60,495 nucleotides of DNA, from NCBI GenBank assembly GCA_025060195.1, contig JANXCQ010000026.1:1-60495 (forward strand), in the 5' to 3' direction. Below are positions 28,142-37,954 of the stretch, piece by piece (position 1 is the stretch's first letter; every line of letters starts with the position of its first letter). Below the pieces are notes generated by a model. The model did not search any database. It was not told the origin of the DNA and saw only the letters and a list, made by a program, of their open reading frames with translations. The DNA comes from Gemmatales bacterium. GTDB taxonomy: Bacteria; Planctomycetota; Planctomycetia; Gemmatales; HRBIN36. Made by a program: the position numbers and the translations under genes.

Positions 28142-29278
28142 TTATGTCCGAAATACATGCGCGGGCTCTAAGACTAACACCCGCCGAAGACTCACTATAC
28201 TTGTGAGCAAGATGATCAGTAGTACCGCTAAGCCAGTGCCCACCATAACCTGCCAGGGCATATAGAACGATAGCCGATCGGAATGCTCAGACAAAATTCC
28301 AAAAGCCACTGCCATGCCTATACCGAGACCATATCCGACGACGCCTACGAACAATCCTTGAAATAAAATCATCCCCACTAATCGAAGATTAGTCACCCCC
28401 ATAGCCTTGAGTGTGCCGAATTGCCGAAGATTCTCGACAGTGAAGAGATAAAAAGTCTGGCCCGCGATAGCTGTGCCCACGAAAAAGCCTAGTAGAACCG
28501 TGGTGCCGAAATTAAGCGGAATACCAGTGCGGCGTAGATAGTACCAAATGGTGACCAGGGCGAATTCATCGCGGGTTAGTGCTTTCAGCTTAGTGCGTTG
28601 CTCAATGCGTAAAGCCACTTCCTTAGCAGAAAGAGACGGCTGCGGTGCGGCCAATATAAAAGATAAGGCTTTTCGCTCTTGCGGCGCGAACCGCACCGCT
28701 TGAGTAAAACGAGTGTAGATAATCGGAAAAGTCTGAAAGGTCCGCGAGGCTTTGCACACCCCGACTAGCACTGCCCGTCGGTCATTCATTTCAAAGGCGC
28801 GTCCCAAGATATAAGGCTGGCCAGGCCAAAGATAGCGATAGCCACGCTCGTCCATAATCACCGCATCCGGCTGACGTAAATCCTCCAACCTTCCCACGAC
28901 CATTTCTCGAGGCGCCCCAACCATATAAGCATCGTCGAGACCTAAGATCATGACTTGCTGAAACTTGCCCTCGCCAAAGCGGGCACGACCTAGTCCCTTA
29001 TAAAAACGCACGGCCCAAGCCACGCCGGGCACGCCGCGCACCCGTAGCAATTCGTTTTCTGACATGGGCTTAATGTCGTCCACAAATTGCATCCCGGGGT
29101 CCATCACCCAGATGGGCGCATCCTTTGCATCATAGATCTGACTACTGGCCGTGAGGAGCAGTCCACAAAAAATGGAACTCTGCTGGGCAATCAGTAATGT
29201 GGCAAATGAAATGCCTACTAAGATACCGAAAAACTTGGCTCGATCTCCCGTAAGCATTTGAAAGGCCACCCATATCAT
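28142..29278 (-). CDS. ABC exporter permease, FtsX/DevC family
   Basis: 378 residues. One N-terminal helix (FFGILVGISFATLLIAQQS), a large extracytoplasmic domain (residues ~45-250, with DAPIWVMDPGMQFVDDIKPM and VPGVAWAVRFYKG as in DevC), then three C-terminal helices (e.g. TTVLLGFFVGTAIAGQTFYLF, MILFQGLFVGVVGYGLGIGM, VMVGTGLAVLLIILLTSIVSL). Works as a dimer with the ATPase. Its ATG overlaps the TetR stop by 4 nt, indicating translational coupling. The substrate is unknown; DevBCA in cyanobacteria exports glycolipid. Confidence 0.92.
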   Translation of the reverse strand: MIWVAFQMLTGDRAKFFGILVGISFATLLIAQQSSIFCGLLLTASSQIYDAKDAPIWVMDPGMQFVDDIKPMSENELLRVRGVPGVAWAVRFYKGLGRARFGEGKFQQVMILGLDDAYMVGAPREMVVGRLEDLRQPDAVIMDERGYRYLWPGQPYILGRAFEMNDRRAVLVGVCKASRTFQTFPIIYTRFTQAVRFAPQERKALSFILAAPQPSLSAKEVALRIEQRTKLKALTRDEFALVTIWYYLRRTGIPLNFGTTVLLGFFVGTAIAGQTFYLFTVENLRQFGTLKAMGVTNLRLVGMILFQGLFVGVVGYGLGIGMAVAFGILSEHSDRLSFYMPWQVMVGTGLAVLLIILLTSIVSLRRVLVLEPAHVFRT

Positions 29279-29961
29279 TTTGTGGCCTCCTTAGCGACTC
29301 CCACGCCAGCATGAGATCGCTGCCAGCGTCGAATAAGGTGCCTAATCCCCGCTAAGCTAAATTCACTAATAAATTGAGTCAACCGTTCAAGGTCTAAAAC
29401 TCCTGGCACTTCTCTACTAGCCAGGTTGCGAACAATGCCACCACAAAGTCTGTAAAATACGCATTGACCTACGATACTAAAGGCAACATGGTAAAGCATT
29501 GCCTGCGGTACCTTTTGTGGTAAGATTTCACGTAGCAGTTGAAGCAGCACTTCGAAGTTGGGTCGAATAAACTCCTGCACGAAGCGACGGCATGCCCGGG
29601 TCGGTTTTACCACCTCCGCCATAATCAACTGGGCATGCCAGTCGGCCCCGCGATCCAATAAAACCCGCTCCAGTAAATTGCGGATGTATTGGCGAAGCTT
29701 CTCGGTGGGGGGATCGTTTGGGGACCATGTGATCATGGGAAACTCTCGAAGCCGCTCCCGGGCTGCGGTTCGTACCGCCTCGAGATAAAGGCTCTGCTTG
29801 TCGCCAAAATAATAGTTGATGGCACTGAGATTCACCCGCGCCCGCTGACAAATCTCCCGCACTGTGACCGCATCATACCCACGTTCCGCAAAGAGCTGAC
29901 CAGCGATTTCTAAAATCTGCTCTCGCATACTGGGTCGCATCAGGGTGTCCCGGTCGGTCAT
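29275..29961 (-). CDS. TetR/AcrR-family repressor (CerR-type C-terminus)
   Basis: 228 residues from the ATG complementary to 29959-29961 (MTDRDTLMRPSMREQ). A longer reading frame extends 63 codons upstream, but it crosses the palindromic operator and has no domain character. The N-terminal helix-turn-helix is AERGYDAVTVREICQRARVNLSAINYYFGDKQ (residues ~24-55; recognition helix NLSAINYYF). The C-terminal ~130 residues fit the DUF1956/CerR-type ligand domain. The first gene of the export operon, overlapping the permease ATG, so the repressor, permease, ATPase and adaptor are made together. Expected to sense a toxic or lipid-like compound and derepress export. Confidence 0.9.
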   Translation of the reverse strand: MTDRDTLMRPSMREQILEIAGQLFAERGYDAVTVREICQRARVNLSAINYYFGDKQSLYLEAVRTAARERLREFPMITWSPNDPPTEKLRQYIRNLLERVLLDRGADWHAQLIMAEVVKPTRACRRFVQEFIRPNFEVLLQLLREILPQKVPQAMLYHVAFSIVGQCVFYRLCGGIVRNLASREVPGVLDLERLTQFISEFSLAGIRHLIRRWQRSHAGVGVAKEATK

Positions 29962-29965
29962 TTGT

Positions 29966-29987
29966 TTCAAACAAACGTTTGTTTGAA
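29966..29987. promoter_or_regulatory. Perfect 22-bp palindrome, probable TetR operator
   Basis: The core CAAACAAACGTTTGTTTG (29968-29985) is self-complementary and the symmetry extends two more bases on each side. It sits 5 bp upstream of the TetR start codon, where a bound repressor would block initiation or RNA polymerase. TetR dimers normally bind such near-perfect palindromes. Autoregulation is inferred from position only. Confidence 0.8.
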
Positions 29988-30296
29988 TCATAGTGACTAT
30001 ACCCGAGGCCGTCAAGTAATCCCACCAGCCTGATTGTGAATAATGCTTAACGACCACGTCAGAAAAAACGGTGCGTACACCCAACAAAAGTTTCGTGCAA
30101 GGGTTGATCTCGAAACGATAGCAAATTGCTGCTTGACTCCGCGCTGACACTACCGTTCGTTACGGTATCGTCCTAAAGGTTCGGGTTGCTATACTGGCGT
30201 TTGTACGTAACATAGGCATCTAGACTTGCGAGCCCATCTTCGGTAAACTCAGCTTCTGAAAAGATCAGGATCAACTGGGCTATTGAGGAGGATATT

Positions 30297-32489
30297 ATGA
30301 TTCGCCTGACCTTACCTGATGGGCGAACAGGTGAATATAGTGAGGGAATCACTCCTGCTGAGTTGCTAATGCAATCTTCGGCTCGGCGCGAGCAATATGT
30401 AGCAGCAATGCTTGATAATCAAATTATTGATCTGAGTCGACCTCTGAACCGAGCTTTGTTAGAGGAGTTGGGGAGTGCAGACAGGGTACCCCACTTGCGA
30501 TGGTTGACAGTGCAAGATCGAGAAGCGCTTGATGTCTTGCGGCATAGTGCAGCTCACATGATGGCCCGGGCTATACTGAGACTTTACCCCGGCGCTAAGT
30601 TAGCCTTCGGTCCCGCTACGGAAACTGGGTTCTATTACGATATAGATGTGCGGCCTGCGATCCGTGAGGAAGATTTTCCTCGGATTGAGGCGGAGATGCA
30701 GAGTCTGATTGAGCGGGCAGAACCCTTCGAGCGTATTGAGTTGCCTACTGCCGAGGCCCGCGCCTTGTGTGCCGATCTAGGTCAGACTTATAAAGTCGAG
30801 CATATTGATGATCAGCTGGCCCGGTATCCACGAGTAAGCTTCTATCGTCAAGGTGAGTTCCTCGACCTATGTCGCGGGCCCCACGTTCCCCACGCGGGTT
30901 ACATTCGGGCTTTCAAGCTTCTGAGTATCGCAGGCGCGTACTGGAAAAATGACGCCAGTCGGCCGCAATTACAGCGCCTTTATGGCACGGCGTTTTTCCG
31001 CAAAGAGGATTTAGAGGCGTTCCTGCAGCAGCTGGAAGAAGCTAAAAAACGGGACCATCGAATTTTGGGAAGACAGTTAGGTATCTTTACTCTGTCCCCA
31101 ATGGTGGGCAGCGGCTTAGTGCTCTGGTTGCCGAAAGGGGCCACGATTCGCTATACGTTAGAAAGTTTCATTCGCGAAGAACTGCTCAAGCGTGGCTATC
31201 AGCCGGTCTATACACCGCACATCGGGAGATTAGAACTTTATCGCACGAGTGGCCATTTTCCGTATTATCGCGATGCCCAGTATCCGCCGTTGTTCCTGCA
31301 CCCTTTGGGCCAGACCATCGATACTTGGGCCGAAGCACTGAGCCAGGGCAAACTTTCCCAGGATCAGGAAAAGGCGTTTCTCGAACTGGCAAGAAGTTGG
31401 GGTTTGGATCTCCATGGCTATAATCAGGCGGGCAGTTCCTCAGAGAAATTGCAAGTCCTGCAGAGTTGGTTAGAAGAACAAGAGGCATACTTGGTGAAGC
31501 CGATGAATTGCCCGCATCATATTCAGATCTATAAATCAGAATTACGGAGTTATCGGGACTTGCCCATACGGCTTGCGGAGTTTGGCACTGTGTATCGTTA
31601 TGAACAAACTGGAGAGTTAGCCGGTATGACCAGGGTGCGCGGTTTTACTCAGGACGATGCGCATCTGTTCGTAACGCCCGAACAAGTCGAAGCCGAAATG
31701 GTCTCCAACCTGGAACTGGTGTTATATGTGTTGAAAAGTGTTGGTTTAACGGATTATCGGGTGCGTGTTGGTTTACGTGATCCTGTGAGTACTAAGTATG
31801 TCGGCAAGGAGGAAAACTGGAACCGCGCGCAGGCGATCTTGTTAGATATTGTGAAGCAGTTGGGCATGCCCTACAGCGCAGAAGTCGGCGAGGCGGCCTT
31901 TTATGGGCCTAAAATTGATTTTGTGGTTCGCGATTGTCTGGGACGAGAATGGCAACTCGGCACCGTGCAGTTAGATTATAATCTGCCTGAACGCTTTGAG
32001 TTGGAATATGTAGGTAAGGATAATCAGCGCCATCGGCCGATCATGATTCATCGCGCCCCGTTTGGCTCCTTTGAACGGTTTTGTGGGATATTAATTGAAC
32101 ACTTTGCTGGGGCTTTTCCCTTATGGTTAGCACCTGAGCAAGCGCGGGTGTTGCCCGTCAGTGATAAGTTTCACGACTATGCTCGACAAGTAGAGGCCCG
32201 GCTGCGTGGACATGGATTTCGTGTTACTAGCGACCTCCGACCGCAAAAGATCGGGGCTAAAATTCGTGATGCCCAGTTAGAGAAAATTCCTTATATGTTG
32301 ATCGTGGGCGAACGGGAACAGCAAACGGAGGGGGTCGCTTTGCGAGATCGCATAGATGGCGATCTAGGACTGCATCCTTTATCTGCGGTAATAGAGAGGC
32401 TGGCGCGGGAAGTGCAGGAAAAAACCATACGTCAAGTGGCTAAGAGTGCATTGGTTTTTAGCGATAGGGGCACGCGCTTTGAGAGTTAG
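30297..32489 (+). CDS. thrS: Threonyl-tRNA synthetase with an insertion in the catalytic core
   Basis: 730 residues, against ~640 in E. coli. ATG 30297 has GAGGAGG about 7 nt upstream. TGS domain at ~1-62; editing domain with [11 protein letters not shown] and the distal [19 protein letters not shown]; class II core with motif 2 and zinc ligands in [24 protein letters not shown] and [13 protein letters not shown]; motif 3 at [10 protein letters not shown]; anticodon domain from ~610. An extra segment of about 55 residues (~335-395, starting [14 protein letters not shown]) sits between the YRDAQYPP region and the zinc-binding Met-Asn-Cys. It is well in frame and looks like real coding sequence. 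Confidence 0.96.
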   Translation: MIRLTLPDGRTGEYSEGITPAELLMQSSARREQYVAAMLDNQIIDLSRPLNRALLEELGSADRVPHLRWLTVQDREALDVLRHSAAHMMARAILRLYPGAKLAFGPATETGFYYDIDVRPAIREEDFPRIEAEMQSLIERAEPFERIELPTAEARALCADLGQTYKVEHIDDQLARYPRVSFYRQGEFLDLCRGPHVPHAGYIRAFKLLSIAGAYWKNDASRPQLQRLYGTAFFRKEDLEAFLQQLEEAKKRDHRILGRQLGIFTLSPMVGSGLVLWLPKGATIRYTLESFIREELLKRGYQPVYTPHIGRLELYRTSGHFPYYRDAQYPPLFLHPLGQTIDTWAEALSQGKLSQDQEKAFLELARSWGLDLHGYNQAGSSSEKLQVLQSWLEEQEAYLVKPMNCPHHIQIYKSELRSYRDLPIRLAEFGTVYRYEQTGELAGMTRVRGFTQDDAHLFVTPEQVEAEMVSNLELVLYVLKSVGLTDYRVRVGLRDPVSTKYVGKEENWNRAQAILLDIVKQLGMPYSAEVGEAAFYGPKIDFVVRDCLGREWQLGTVQLDYNLPERFELEYVGKDNQRHRPIMIHRAPFGSFERFCGILIEHFAGAFPLWLAPEQARVLPVSDKFHDYARQVEARLRGHGFRVTSDLRPQKIGAKIRDAQLEKIPYMLIVGEREQQTEGVALRDRIDGDLGLHPLSAVIERLAREVQEKTIRQVAKSALVFSDRGTRFES

Positions 32490-32501
32490 GAGGTGATCCG
32501 C

Positions 32502-33479
32502 ATGGTGGCACTTAGCATTGGCTTATGCTTAAATGCCTGCACTATTCTTGATAAGCCTGGATTGATCCGTGGTGAGACTAGGCCGGAAATAAATAGCAAT
32601 TATGAAACAGCTAACCCACTGGGCTACCGATTGACCGCAGAACCCTTTCCATATGAAATGCAATTGACGCTCGCTTCCAAGGAGTTGGACATCAACATTT
32701 ACGAGGTAAAGTTTCCCAGTGCGGTGCGTTCGCCGTACGAAGTGAATAATACGGTCTATGGCATGTATTATCGGCCCAATCGATGCGATAGAGAGCGAGT
32801 GCCTGGGGTCGTTGTGTTAGATATCTTAGATGGCAGTCAGCGAGTCGCGCGGGCCCAGGGTTTATACTTAGCTTGTCGCGGAGTGGCGGTGTTGACACTA
32901 TACTTGCCCTATTATGGTCCGCGTCGTCCCGGAAATGTGCGTTTTCTGTCCCTGAACTTAGAGCATACTCGGCGCGCCATGGAGCAGGCAGTGCTGGATG
33001 TTCGGCGAGCGGTGGCGTGGTTGCGAAGCAGGCCAGAAATTGATCAAGAGCGGCTTACGGTGATGGGCACGAGCTTTGGCAGTTTCATCGCGGCGCTGAG
33101 TGCTGCGATGGAGCCTGGAATACGGCGTGTGATTATTTTATTAGGGGGTGGTGGGTTGGTAGATGCTTATTATGATCATCCGCGTGTGCAACCGTATAGA
33201 AAGGTGTGGGAGGCTTTAGGGGGTACGAAGCAACGGCTAAAGGAGTTAATTGCTCCCTTAGATCCCGTTACTTATGCGGATCGGCTTCGAGATCGCGAGG
33301 TCCTTATCATCGCGGGAAAGCGGGATGAGATAGTGCCCCCGCAGGCGGCGGAGGCTTTAGCTAAGGCATGTCCCGGGGCGAGATTGATTTGGTTTGATTG
33401 CACGCATTATAGTGCAATCCTCTATTTTGTGCCTGCGATGGAGTTATCGTTGCAGGTAATTAGAGCTAAGCCGAGGTGA
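32502..33479 (+). CDS. Alpha/beta hydrolase, probable lipoprotein
   Basis: About 325 residues. I chose ATG 32502, with GGAGG 8 nt upstream, over GTG 32493. The N-terminus MVALSIGLCLNAC looks like a short lipoprotein signal with Cys at ~13. The body is a dienelactone-hydrolase-like alpha/beta fold: VPGVVVLDIL, an oxyanion region, the nucleophile elbow GTSFGSF near residue 188, and the acid DEI and His (CTHYSAI) near the C-terminus (about 271-300). Substrate unknown. It begins only 12 nt after thrS and may be cotranscribed. Confidence 0.82.
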   Translation: MVALSIGLCLNACTILDKPGLIRGETRPEINSNYETANPLGYRLTAEPFPYEMQLTLASKELDINIYEVKFPSAVRSPYEVNNTVYGMYYRPNRCDRERVPGVVVLDILDGSQRVARAQGLYLACRGVAVLTLYLPYYGPRRPGNVRFLSLNLEHTRRAMEQAVLDVRRAVAWLRSRPEIDQERLTVMGTSFGSFIAALSAAMEPGIRRVIILLGGGGLVDAYYDHPRVQPYRKVWEALGGTKQRLKELIAPLDPVTYADRLRDREVLIIAGKRDEIVPPQAAEALAKACPGARLIWFDCTHYSAILYFVPAMELSLQVIRAKPR

Positions 33480-33883
33480 GCTTAGACCAGAGCGGCGATT
33501 TGGGCTTCATGGTTAGGTTATCGTTAAAGGTAGTTCGGGCCGAGCCAAGGCAGGGATGGCTTTCGTGAAAAGCCTAGAGAAAATATCATAACTAAGGATT
33601 TTGCATAGGAACTTAGATGAGTGGAAAACGGCCTTAATCGGGTTATGGTTAGAATCGAATTAGGGAAAATTTCTCGAACGGCATGTCTAAACCACAGCTT
33701 ACGCAGATGAATGAAAGGGGCGGTGCCAATGGTTTGTCATATAATGTGGTTCTCACTAAATACATTAAAGCCAGACGCGGCTCGGCTGCCGGTTATAACT
33801 TAGACACAGGGAGCGAAGTCTGATTGAAGCGACTAAGGAGACGTCTAAGGCGACTAGGGACGGAGATGCTTAGCCTGTAAGTA
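33480..33883. other. Convergent intergenic region
   Basis: 404 bases between the tails of the hydrolase (plus) and ARPP-1 (minus) genes. No gene, and no strong stem-loop with a T tract was recognised. Confidence 0.4.
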
Positions 33884-34816
33884 CTAAAAATTGGCGTGGT
33901 TAATAATTTGTTTATACACTGGTTGTCCGTGGTATTCCAAGATTAGCGCATCGAACTGGTCGTTGACACGTCCGATAATAAGGCGATTATGGCGCGCAGG
34001 CTCAGCCTGATGAGTCAGGGTAGAAGGTTGCGTGAGAGCCAGTTGTTGCACTTGCTCTAGAGGGGGAGCTTCCCGTGGTTGTTCCGCTGGATAAATGAGT
34101 GTGTCACGGAGATAGCCGCCGAGAATGACGGGGTAGCAGATTTCGAGGAGTTGCCGGTTCCCGAAAAGGTTAATTTCCACTAACTGCGAGCCGAGAGCTA
34201 GGGCGATACCCGTAGCTGTGGGAAACTTAGTCAGGGCCCCTCTAAATTCCTGCAAAGACTGGCTAATTTGCTCCGAGAGTTCGGGAATGTCATGGACATC
34301 GCGTAAGCTGCTGGACATAAGTTCCGCATTAAAGAGGGCGCAAGCTAAACCACGTTCATGGTTAATAGCATCCCATACTCCAAGTTGGTCGGCCGTATGC
34401 AAAGCTCTAATGCGTATCCGATGCGAAGCGTAATGGAGGAATTCGTGTTGCAGGCTGTAAAACGCGAACGTTCGAGCCCGTTCAGGATGCCAGCGGGCGG
34501 GTTCGACGCAGAACGCTGATATGTCCACGGTTTGTTCGCCTGGTTCGAGCAAGGCAGCGGTGGCGACGATACGGTCTTGCAAACCCCCGAAGACGATCGT
34601 GCCGGGCAGAACAAAAACCAGCCTCTTCGAACGGTTTCGGATGCAGAGCCGGTGAATCGTAGGGGTGCGTTGCTCCTTAACCTCCACTTGGCCTGATTTG
34701 AGAGCGGTCAGATATAAGACCACTTCTTGCGGGAAAGTTTCTGCCTCAGGCGTTTGCAGGAAGTAAACGCTGAGCAAACCATGTTGGAGCGGTGGGTAGG
34801 CAGTTACTGGACGCAT
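33884..34816 (-). CDS. ARPP-1 (DUF6569) family protein
   Basis: 310 residues. The N-terminal two thirds match the ARPP-1 pattern: LTALKSGQVEVKEQ, the inverted IRNRSKRLVFVLPGTIVFGGLQDRIV (residues ~61-86), and LLEPGEQTVDISAFCVEPARWHPE, the conserved Cys-Val-Glu-x-x-R-W cluster near residue 105. The family is named from association with ADP-ribosylglycohydrolase- and rhodanese-type enzymes, but its own activity is not established. No such partner is adjacent. The last ~70 residues are distinct. A promoter-proximal palindrome lies 73 bp upstream. Confidence 0.75.
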   Translation of the reverse strand: MRPVTAYPPLQHGLLSVYFLQTPEAETFPQEVVLYLTALKSGQVEVKEQRTPTIHRLCIRNRSKRLVFVLPGTIVFGGLQDRIVATAALLEPGEQTVDISAFCVEPARWHPERARTFAFYSLQHEFLHYASHRIRIRALHTADQLGVWDAINHERGLACALFNAELMSSSLRDVHDIPELSEQISQSLQEFRGALTKFPTATGIALALGSQLVEINLFGNRQLLEICYPVILGGYLRDTLIYPAEQPREAPPLEQVQQLALTQPSTLTHQAEPARHNRLIIGRVNDQFDALILEYHGQPVYKQIINHANF

Positions 34817-34888
34817 AGTCTAACCTCCCTTTACACGGCTGAATTACTTGCCTCGTCAATCTCAATAACGCCGTGAGTTGGGAAATCG

Positions 34889-34906
34889 TGACACTTATTA
34901 GTGTCA
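34889..34906. promoter_or_regulatory. Inverted repeat in the divergent promoter region
   Basis: TGACACTTATTAGTGTCA: perfect 7-bp arms (TGACACT / AGTGTCA) around TATT. It lies between the divergent ARPP-1 gene (start 34816) and esterase gene (start 35028). It could be an operator for a dimeric regulator. There is no T tract, so a terminator is unlikely. Confidence 0.45.
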
Positions 34907-35027
34907 GGGGTGTGGAAATATCGCAACATTATGATTAGCGAGCGGTACGTTGCTAAGCCTGCTGGTACCGAGGCGAGGGAGAAGTGGTACAATGATGGCG
35001 GTGCTGAGCATGGGGTAAAATGCAGTG

Positions 35028-35765
35028 ATGGAAAACGTATGGCAACGCTATGAAGTGGCGGGTCATGCCGTAGATTGGTATTTGCCGGCGGGTTTGAGCC
35101 GACCGTTGTGGGGTGTAATTTATCTGCATGGCCGCGATCAGGTGTTGCTGCGCGATGAGCCTTACTTCACTTATTGGCTGGAGCGACTTCAGTTGGCGTG
35201 TGCGGCACCATTGGGAGGAGAGGGTTGGTGGGTGGATAAGATAGCGCCAAGTTTTGATACTCAGCGAAGTGCGGAAGATTACGTGGTGCATGAGGTGGTG
35301 CCGTGGTTGGAGAGGCAGTGGCAGTTGCGCGTAGGTAGGATTGGATTATTTGGCGTGAGTTTGGGCGGGCATGGGGCGCTGCGCTTGGCCTTCAAATATC
35401 CAAAATTGTTTCCCGTGGTGTCGGCCATCAGTCCGACGATTGATTTTTACGAGGCCTGGGGGCAGGGGAGTGAACTGGATGTCATGTATTCGAGTCGAGA
35501 GCATTGTCGTTTAGACAGTGCCTTGTTGCATATTCAGTTGGAAAGCTGGCCCGAAGCGATTTATTTTTGCTGCGACCCAGCGGACTTCTGGTATCCGGGC
35601 AACGAACGGTTGCGCGAGAAGCTGACGGTGATGGGAATCGAGCATACTTGCGATTTAATGACGAGTGCAGGGGGACACTCCTGGGATTATTTTTATCGCA
35701 TGGCGGAACCGGCGCTGCGCTTTGTGCGGGAGCGTCTGGAGCGCTACTCGCGACGCTTGCTCTGA
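35028..35765 (+). CDS. Alpha/beta hydrolase of the esterase D family
   Basis: 245 residues from ATG 35028 (MENVWQRYEV). The fold shows VIYLHGRDQ near residue 31, the nucleophile elbow FGVSLGGHGALRLAFKYP near 107, and the His of SAGGHSWDYF near 213; the acid is probably in the PADFWYPGNE segment. This matches PF00756 (S-formylglutathione hydrolase/esterase D). It ends 5 nt before lutA, so it probably heads the esterase-lutA-lutB operon. Confidence 0.85.
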   Translation: MENVWQRYEVAGHAVDWYLPAGLSRPLWGVIYLHGRDQVLLRDEPYFTYWLERLQLACAAPLGGEGWWVDKIAPSFDTQRSAEDYVVHEVVPWLERQWQLRVGRIGLFGVSLGGHGALRLAFKYPKLFPVVSAISPTIDFYEAWGQGSELDVMYSSREHCRLDSALLHIQLESWPEAIYFCCDPADFWYPGNERLREKLTVMGIEHTCDLMTSAGGHSWDYFYRMAEPALRFVRERLERYSRRLL

Positions 35766-35770
35766 CCAAC

Positions 35771-36526
35771 ATGCGTGTGGCTTTGATGGTGACGTGTCTG
35801 GGCGATGTGTTTTACCCCCACGTCGGGTGGGCGGTGGTGCGGCTGTTGGAAAAATTGGGCGTTGAAGTAGATTTTCCAGAAGCGCAGACGTGTTGTGGTC
35901 AGCCGCATTTCAATAGTGGGCATTGGGAAGATGCTCGGGCGCTCGCAGAGCATACGATGCGTGTCTTTGCTGATGCCGAGTACGTAGTTACACCTTCGGG
36001 TTCGTGTGCGGCGATGGTCAAGCTGGAGTACCCAGAGCTGTTTCGCGAGCAACCACGGTTACATGCTCAAGCATTGGCTCTAGCGCGGAAGACCTGGGAG
36101 TTGTCAGCGTTTCTTATCGAGGTGTTACGGTGTGAAGATGTTGGGGCGCGGCTGGAAGGCAAGGCCGTGTATCACATGTCCTGCCATTTGAGACCTCTGG
36201 GCACGGGCGATTATCCGCTGCGTTTGCTGCGGCACGTGCGTGGCCTGGAGTTGGTCCCGTTGGAGCGGTATGACGAGTGTTGCGGATTTGGCGGCTCATT
36301 CAGCGTGCGTTTCCCCGACATCAGTGCGGCCATGGTACGTGATAAGTGCCGCTGCATTGAACAAAGCGGTGCGGATTACGTGATTACGACCGATGCCGGT
36401 TGTCTGATGAACATTAGCGGCTACCTAAGGCGACAAGGGAGTCGCATACGGCCGTTGCATTTGGCGGAAGTGCTGGCGTCGGATGGAGTGCGTCATCATG
36501 GACTATCGGCGCGAAGAGCACCATGA
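35771..36526 (+). CDS. lutA: LutA/LldE-type iron-sulfur protein (CCG domains)
   Basis: 251 residues from the ATG at 35771 ([16 protein letters not shown]); the longer upstream frame lies inside the esterase gene. There are two cysteine-rich CCG modules: [10 protein letters not shown] near residue 39 (first Cys-Cys) and [11 protein letters not shown] with [17 protein letters not shown] near 137-180. These CCG domains are the LutA part of the LutABC lactate-oxidation complex, or glycolate-oxidase-like. Overlaps the start of lutB by 29 nt. Confidence 0.92.
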   Translation: MRVALMVTCLGDVFYPHVGWAVVRLLEKLGVEVDFPEAQTCCGQPHFNSGHWEDARALAEHTMRVFADAEYVVTPSGSCAAMVKLEYPELFREQPRLHAQALALARKTWELSAFLIEVLRCEDVGARLEGKAVYHMSCHLRPLGTGDYPLRLLRHVRGLELVPLERYDECCGFGGSFSVRFPDISAAMVRDKCRCIEQSGADYVITTDAGCLMNISGYLRRQGSRIRPLHLAEVLASDGVRHHGLSARRAP

Positions 36527-37928
36527 TTTCCATGGTGCCAGTCGAGTGGCATTGGCCGATGCGCCATTGCAGCAGGCGTTGGCGCGTCTGACGCAGACTT
36601 TGCAGCAAGGAAATCGTCGGGGTTTCGCAGAGTTGCCGGACAGCGATGCCTTGCGCAGCTATGCGAAGCAGATCAAGGCGCACACGCTGGCTCATCTGGA
36701 TAGGTATTTAGAGCAATTGGAAACGCGGGTGCGGGAGGCAGGTGGCCAAGTTCATTGGGCGGAGGATGCCGAGCAGGCTTGTCAGATCGTGGTCGGTTTG
36801 GTGCGTTCGTGTGGTGGCCAGGCGGTGGTGAAGGCCAAGTCTATGACTACCGAAGAGATCCATCTGAATCGCGCGTTGGAGTCCGCGGGTGTGCGCGTTA
36901 CCGAGACAGATTTTGGGGAGTTCATCATTCAGCTTAGTGGCGAAAGGCCGTCGCACATTGTAGCGCCAGCGATCCACCACACGCGGGAACGAATTGCGGC
37001 CATTTTGTCGCGGCACCTGGGAGAAGCGGTGCCGGAAGACGCTCAGGCTATCGCACAAACGGGTCGACAGTTGTTGCGGCGGCGGTTTTATGAGGCGGAG
37101 GTTGGCATCACGGGAGTTAACTTTGCCATTGCGGAGACGGGCACATTGGTGTTAGTTACGAACGAGGGGAACGGCCGCATGACCACCACGTGGCCGCGGG
37201 TGCATATCGCGATTATGGGCATTGAAAAAGTGATCCCGCGGTGGGAGCATTTGCCTGTGTTTCTCAAACTGTTAACCCGTGCGGCGACGGGGCATCCGCT
37301 ATCAGTTTATACGACGCTCATTACGGGACCGCGCCGCGCGGATGAACTCGACGGCCCGGACGAATTGCACCTGGTGCTCGTGGATAACGGACGAAGTCGT
37401 GTCTTGGCCAGTCGCTTTCGGGAGAGCTTACAGTGCATTCGTTGTGGCGCCTGTTTGAATGCGTGCCCAGTATATCGTCGCATCGGTGGACATGCTTATG
37501 GCGGGGTTTATTCGGGGCCGATTGGCTCCGTGCTTACTCCGCTTTATGCGAGTTTACGCGACTACGCTCCTTTACCGCATGCCTCGTCATTATGTGGGGC
37601 TTGTTTGGCCGCCTGTCCGGTGAAGATCAACCTGCCGCACCTGCTCATCGCGCTCCGGCACGAAGAGGCACAAACGGTGGCCCCTTGGTGGGAGCGATGG
37701 CTTTACCGTGTTTGGCGCTGGGTGTTGCAGTCGCCGACGTTTTATCGCTGGACGGTGCGCCTGGCCGGTTGGTGGCTGGCTACGCCGAGCGGTTGGCTTG
37801 CGAAATTACCTGGCCCGGCTCGAGGATGGACGCAGAGCCGCGATTTTCCTGCCCCAGCCCGCAGGAGTTTCCGTGAACTGTGGCGGCGCCGTCTTCGAAC
37901 GCGGTTCGCCTGGTCGTGGTTTCGATGA
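36498..37928 (+). CDS. lutB: LutB-type iron-sulfur lactate-utilisation protein
   Basis: About 476 residues from ATG 36498, overlapping the end of lutA, so translation is coupled. An LUD domain spans ~60-290 ([32 protein letters not shown]). It is followed by two 4Fe-4S motifs: [23 protein letters not shown] near residue 313 and [15 protein letters not shown] near 363. The C-terminal ~110 residues are helical and basic, as in LutB. LutA and LutB should work with LutC in oxidising L-lactate to pyruvate on the inner side of the membrane. No lutC follows; the next gene is on the opposite strand. Confidence 0.92.
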   Translation: MDYRREEHHDFHGASRVALADAPLQQALARLTQTLQQGNRRGFAELPDSDALRSYAKQIKAHTLAHLDRYLEQLETRVREAGGQVHWAEDAEQACQIVVGLVRSCGGQAVVKAKSMTTEEIHLNRALESAGVRVTETDFGEFIIQLSGERPSHIVAPAIHHTRERIAAILSRHLGEAVPEDAQAIAQTGRQLLRRRFYEAEVGITGVNFAIAETGTLVLVTNEGNGRMTTTWPRVHIAIMGIEKVIPRWEHLPVFLKLLTRAATGHPLSVYTTLITGPRRADELDGPDELHLVLVDNGRSRVLASRFRESLQCIRCGACLNACPVYRRIGGHAYGGVYSGPIGSVLTPLYASLRDYAPLPHASSLCGACLAACPVKINLPHLLIALRHEEAQTVAPWWERWLYRVWRWVLQSPTFYRWTVRLAGWWLATPSGWLAKLPGPARGWTQSRDFPAPARRSFRELWRRRLRTRFAWSWFR

Positions 37929-37954
37929 GAACGGAGACGGCAACCGCAAGCGGG

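Noticed and set aside
29962..30150. Upstream extension of the TetR frame by 63 codons
   Set aside because: It crosses the palindromic operator and lacks domain character; the ATG at 29961 begins the normal TetR N-terminus.
35504..35770. Upstream extension of the lutA frame
   Set aside because: These codons lie in another frame inside the esterase gene; LutA sequence starts at [12 protein letters not shown] (35771).
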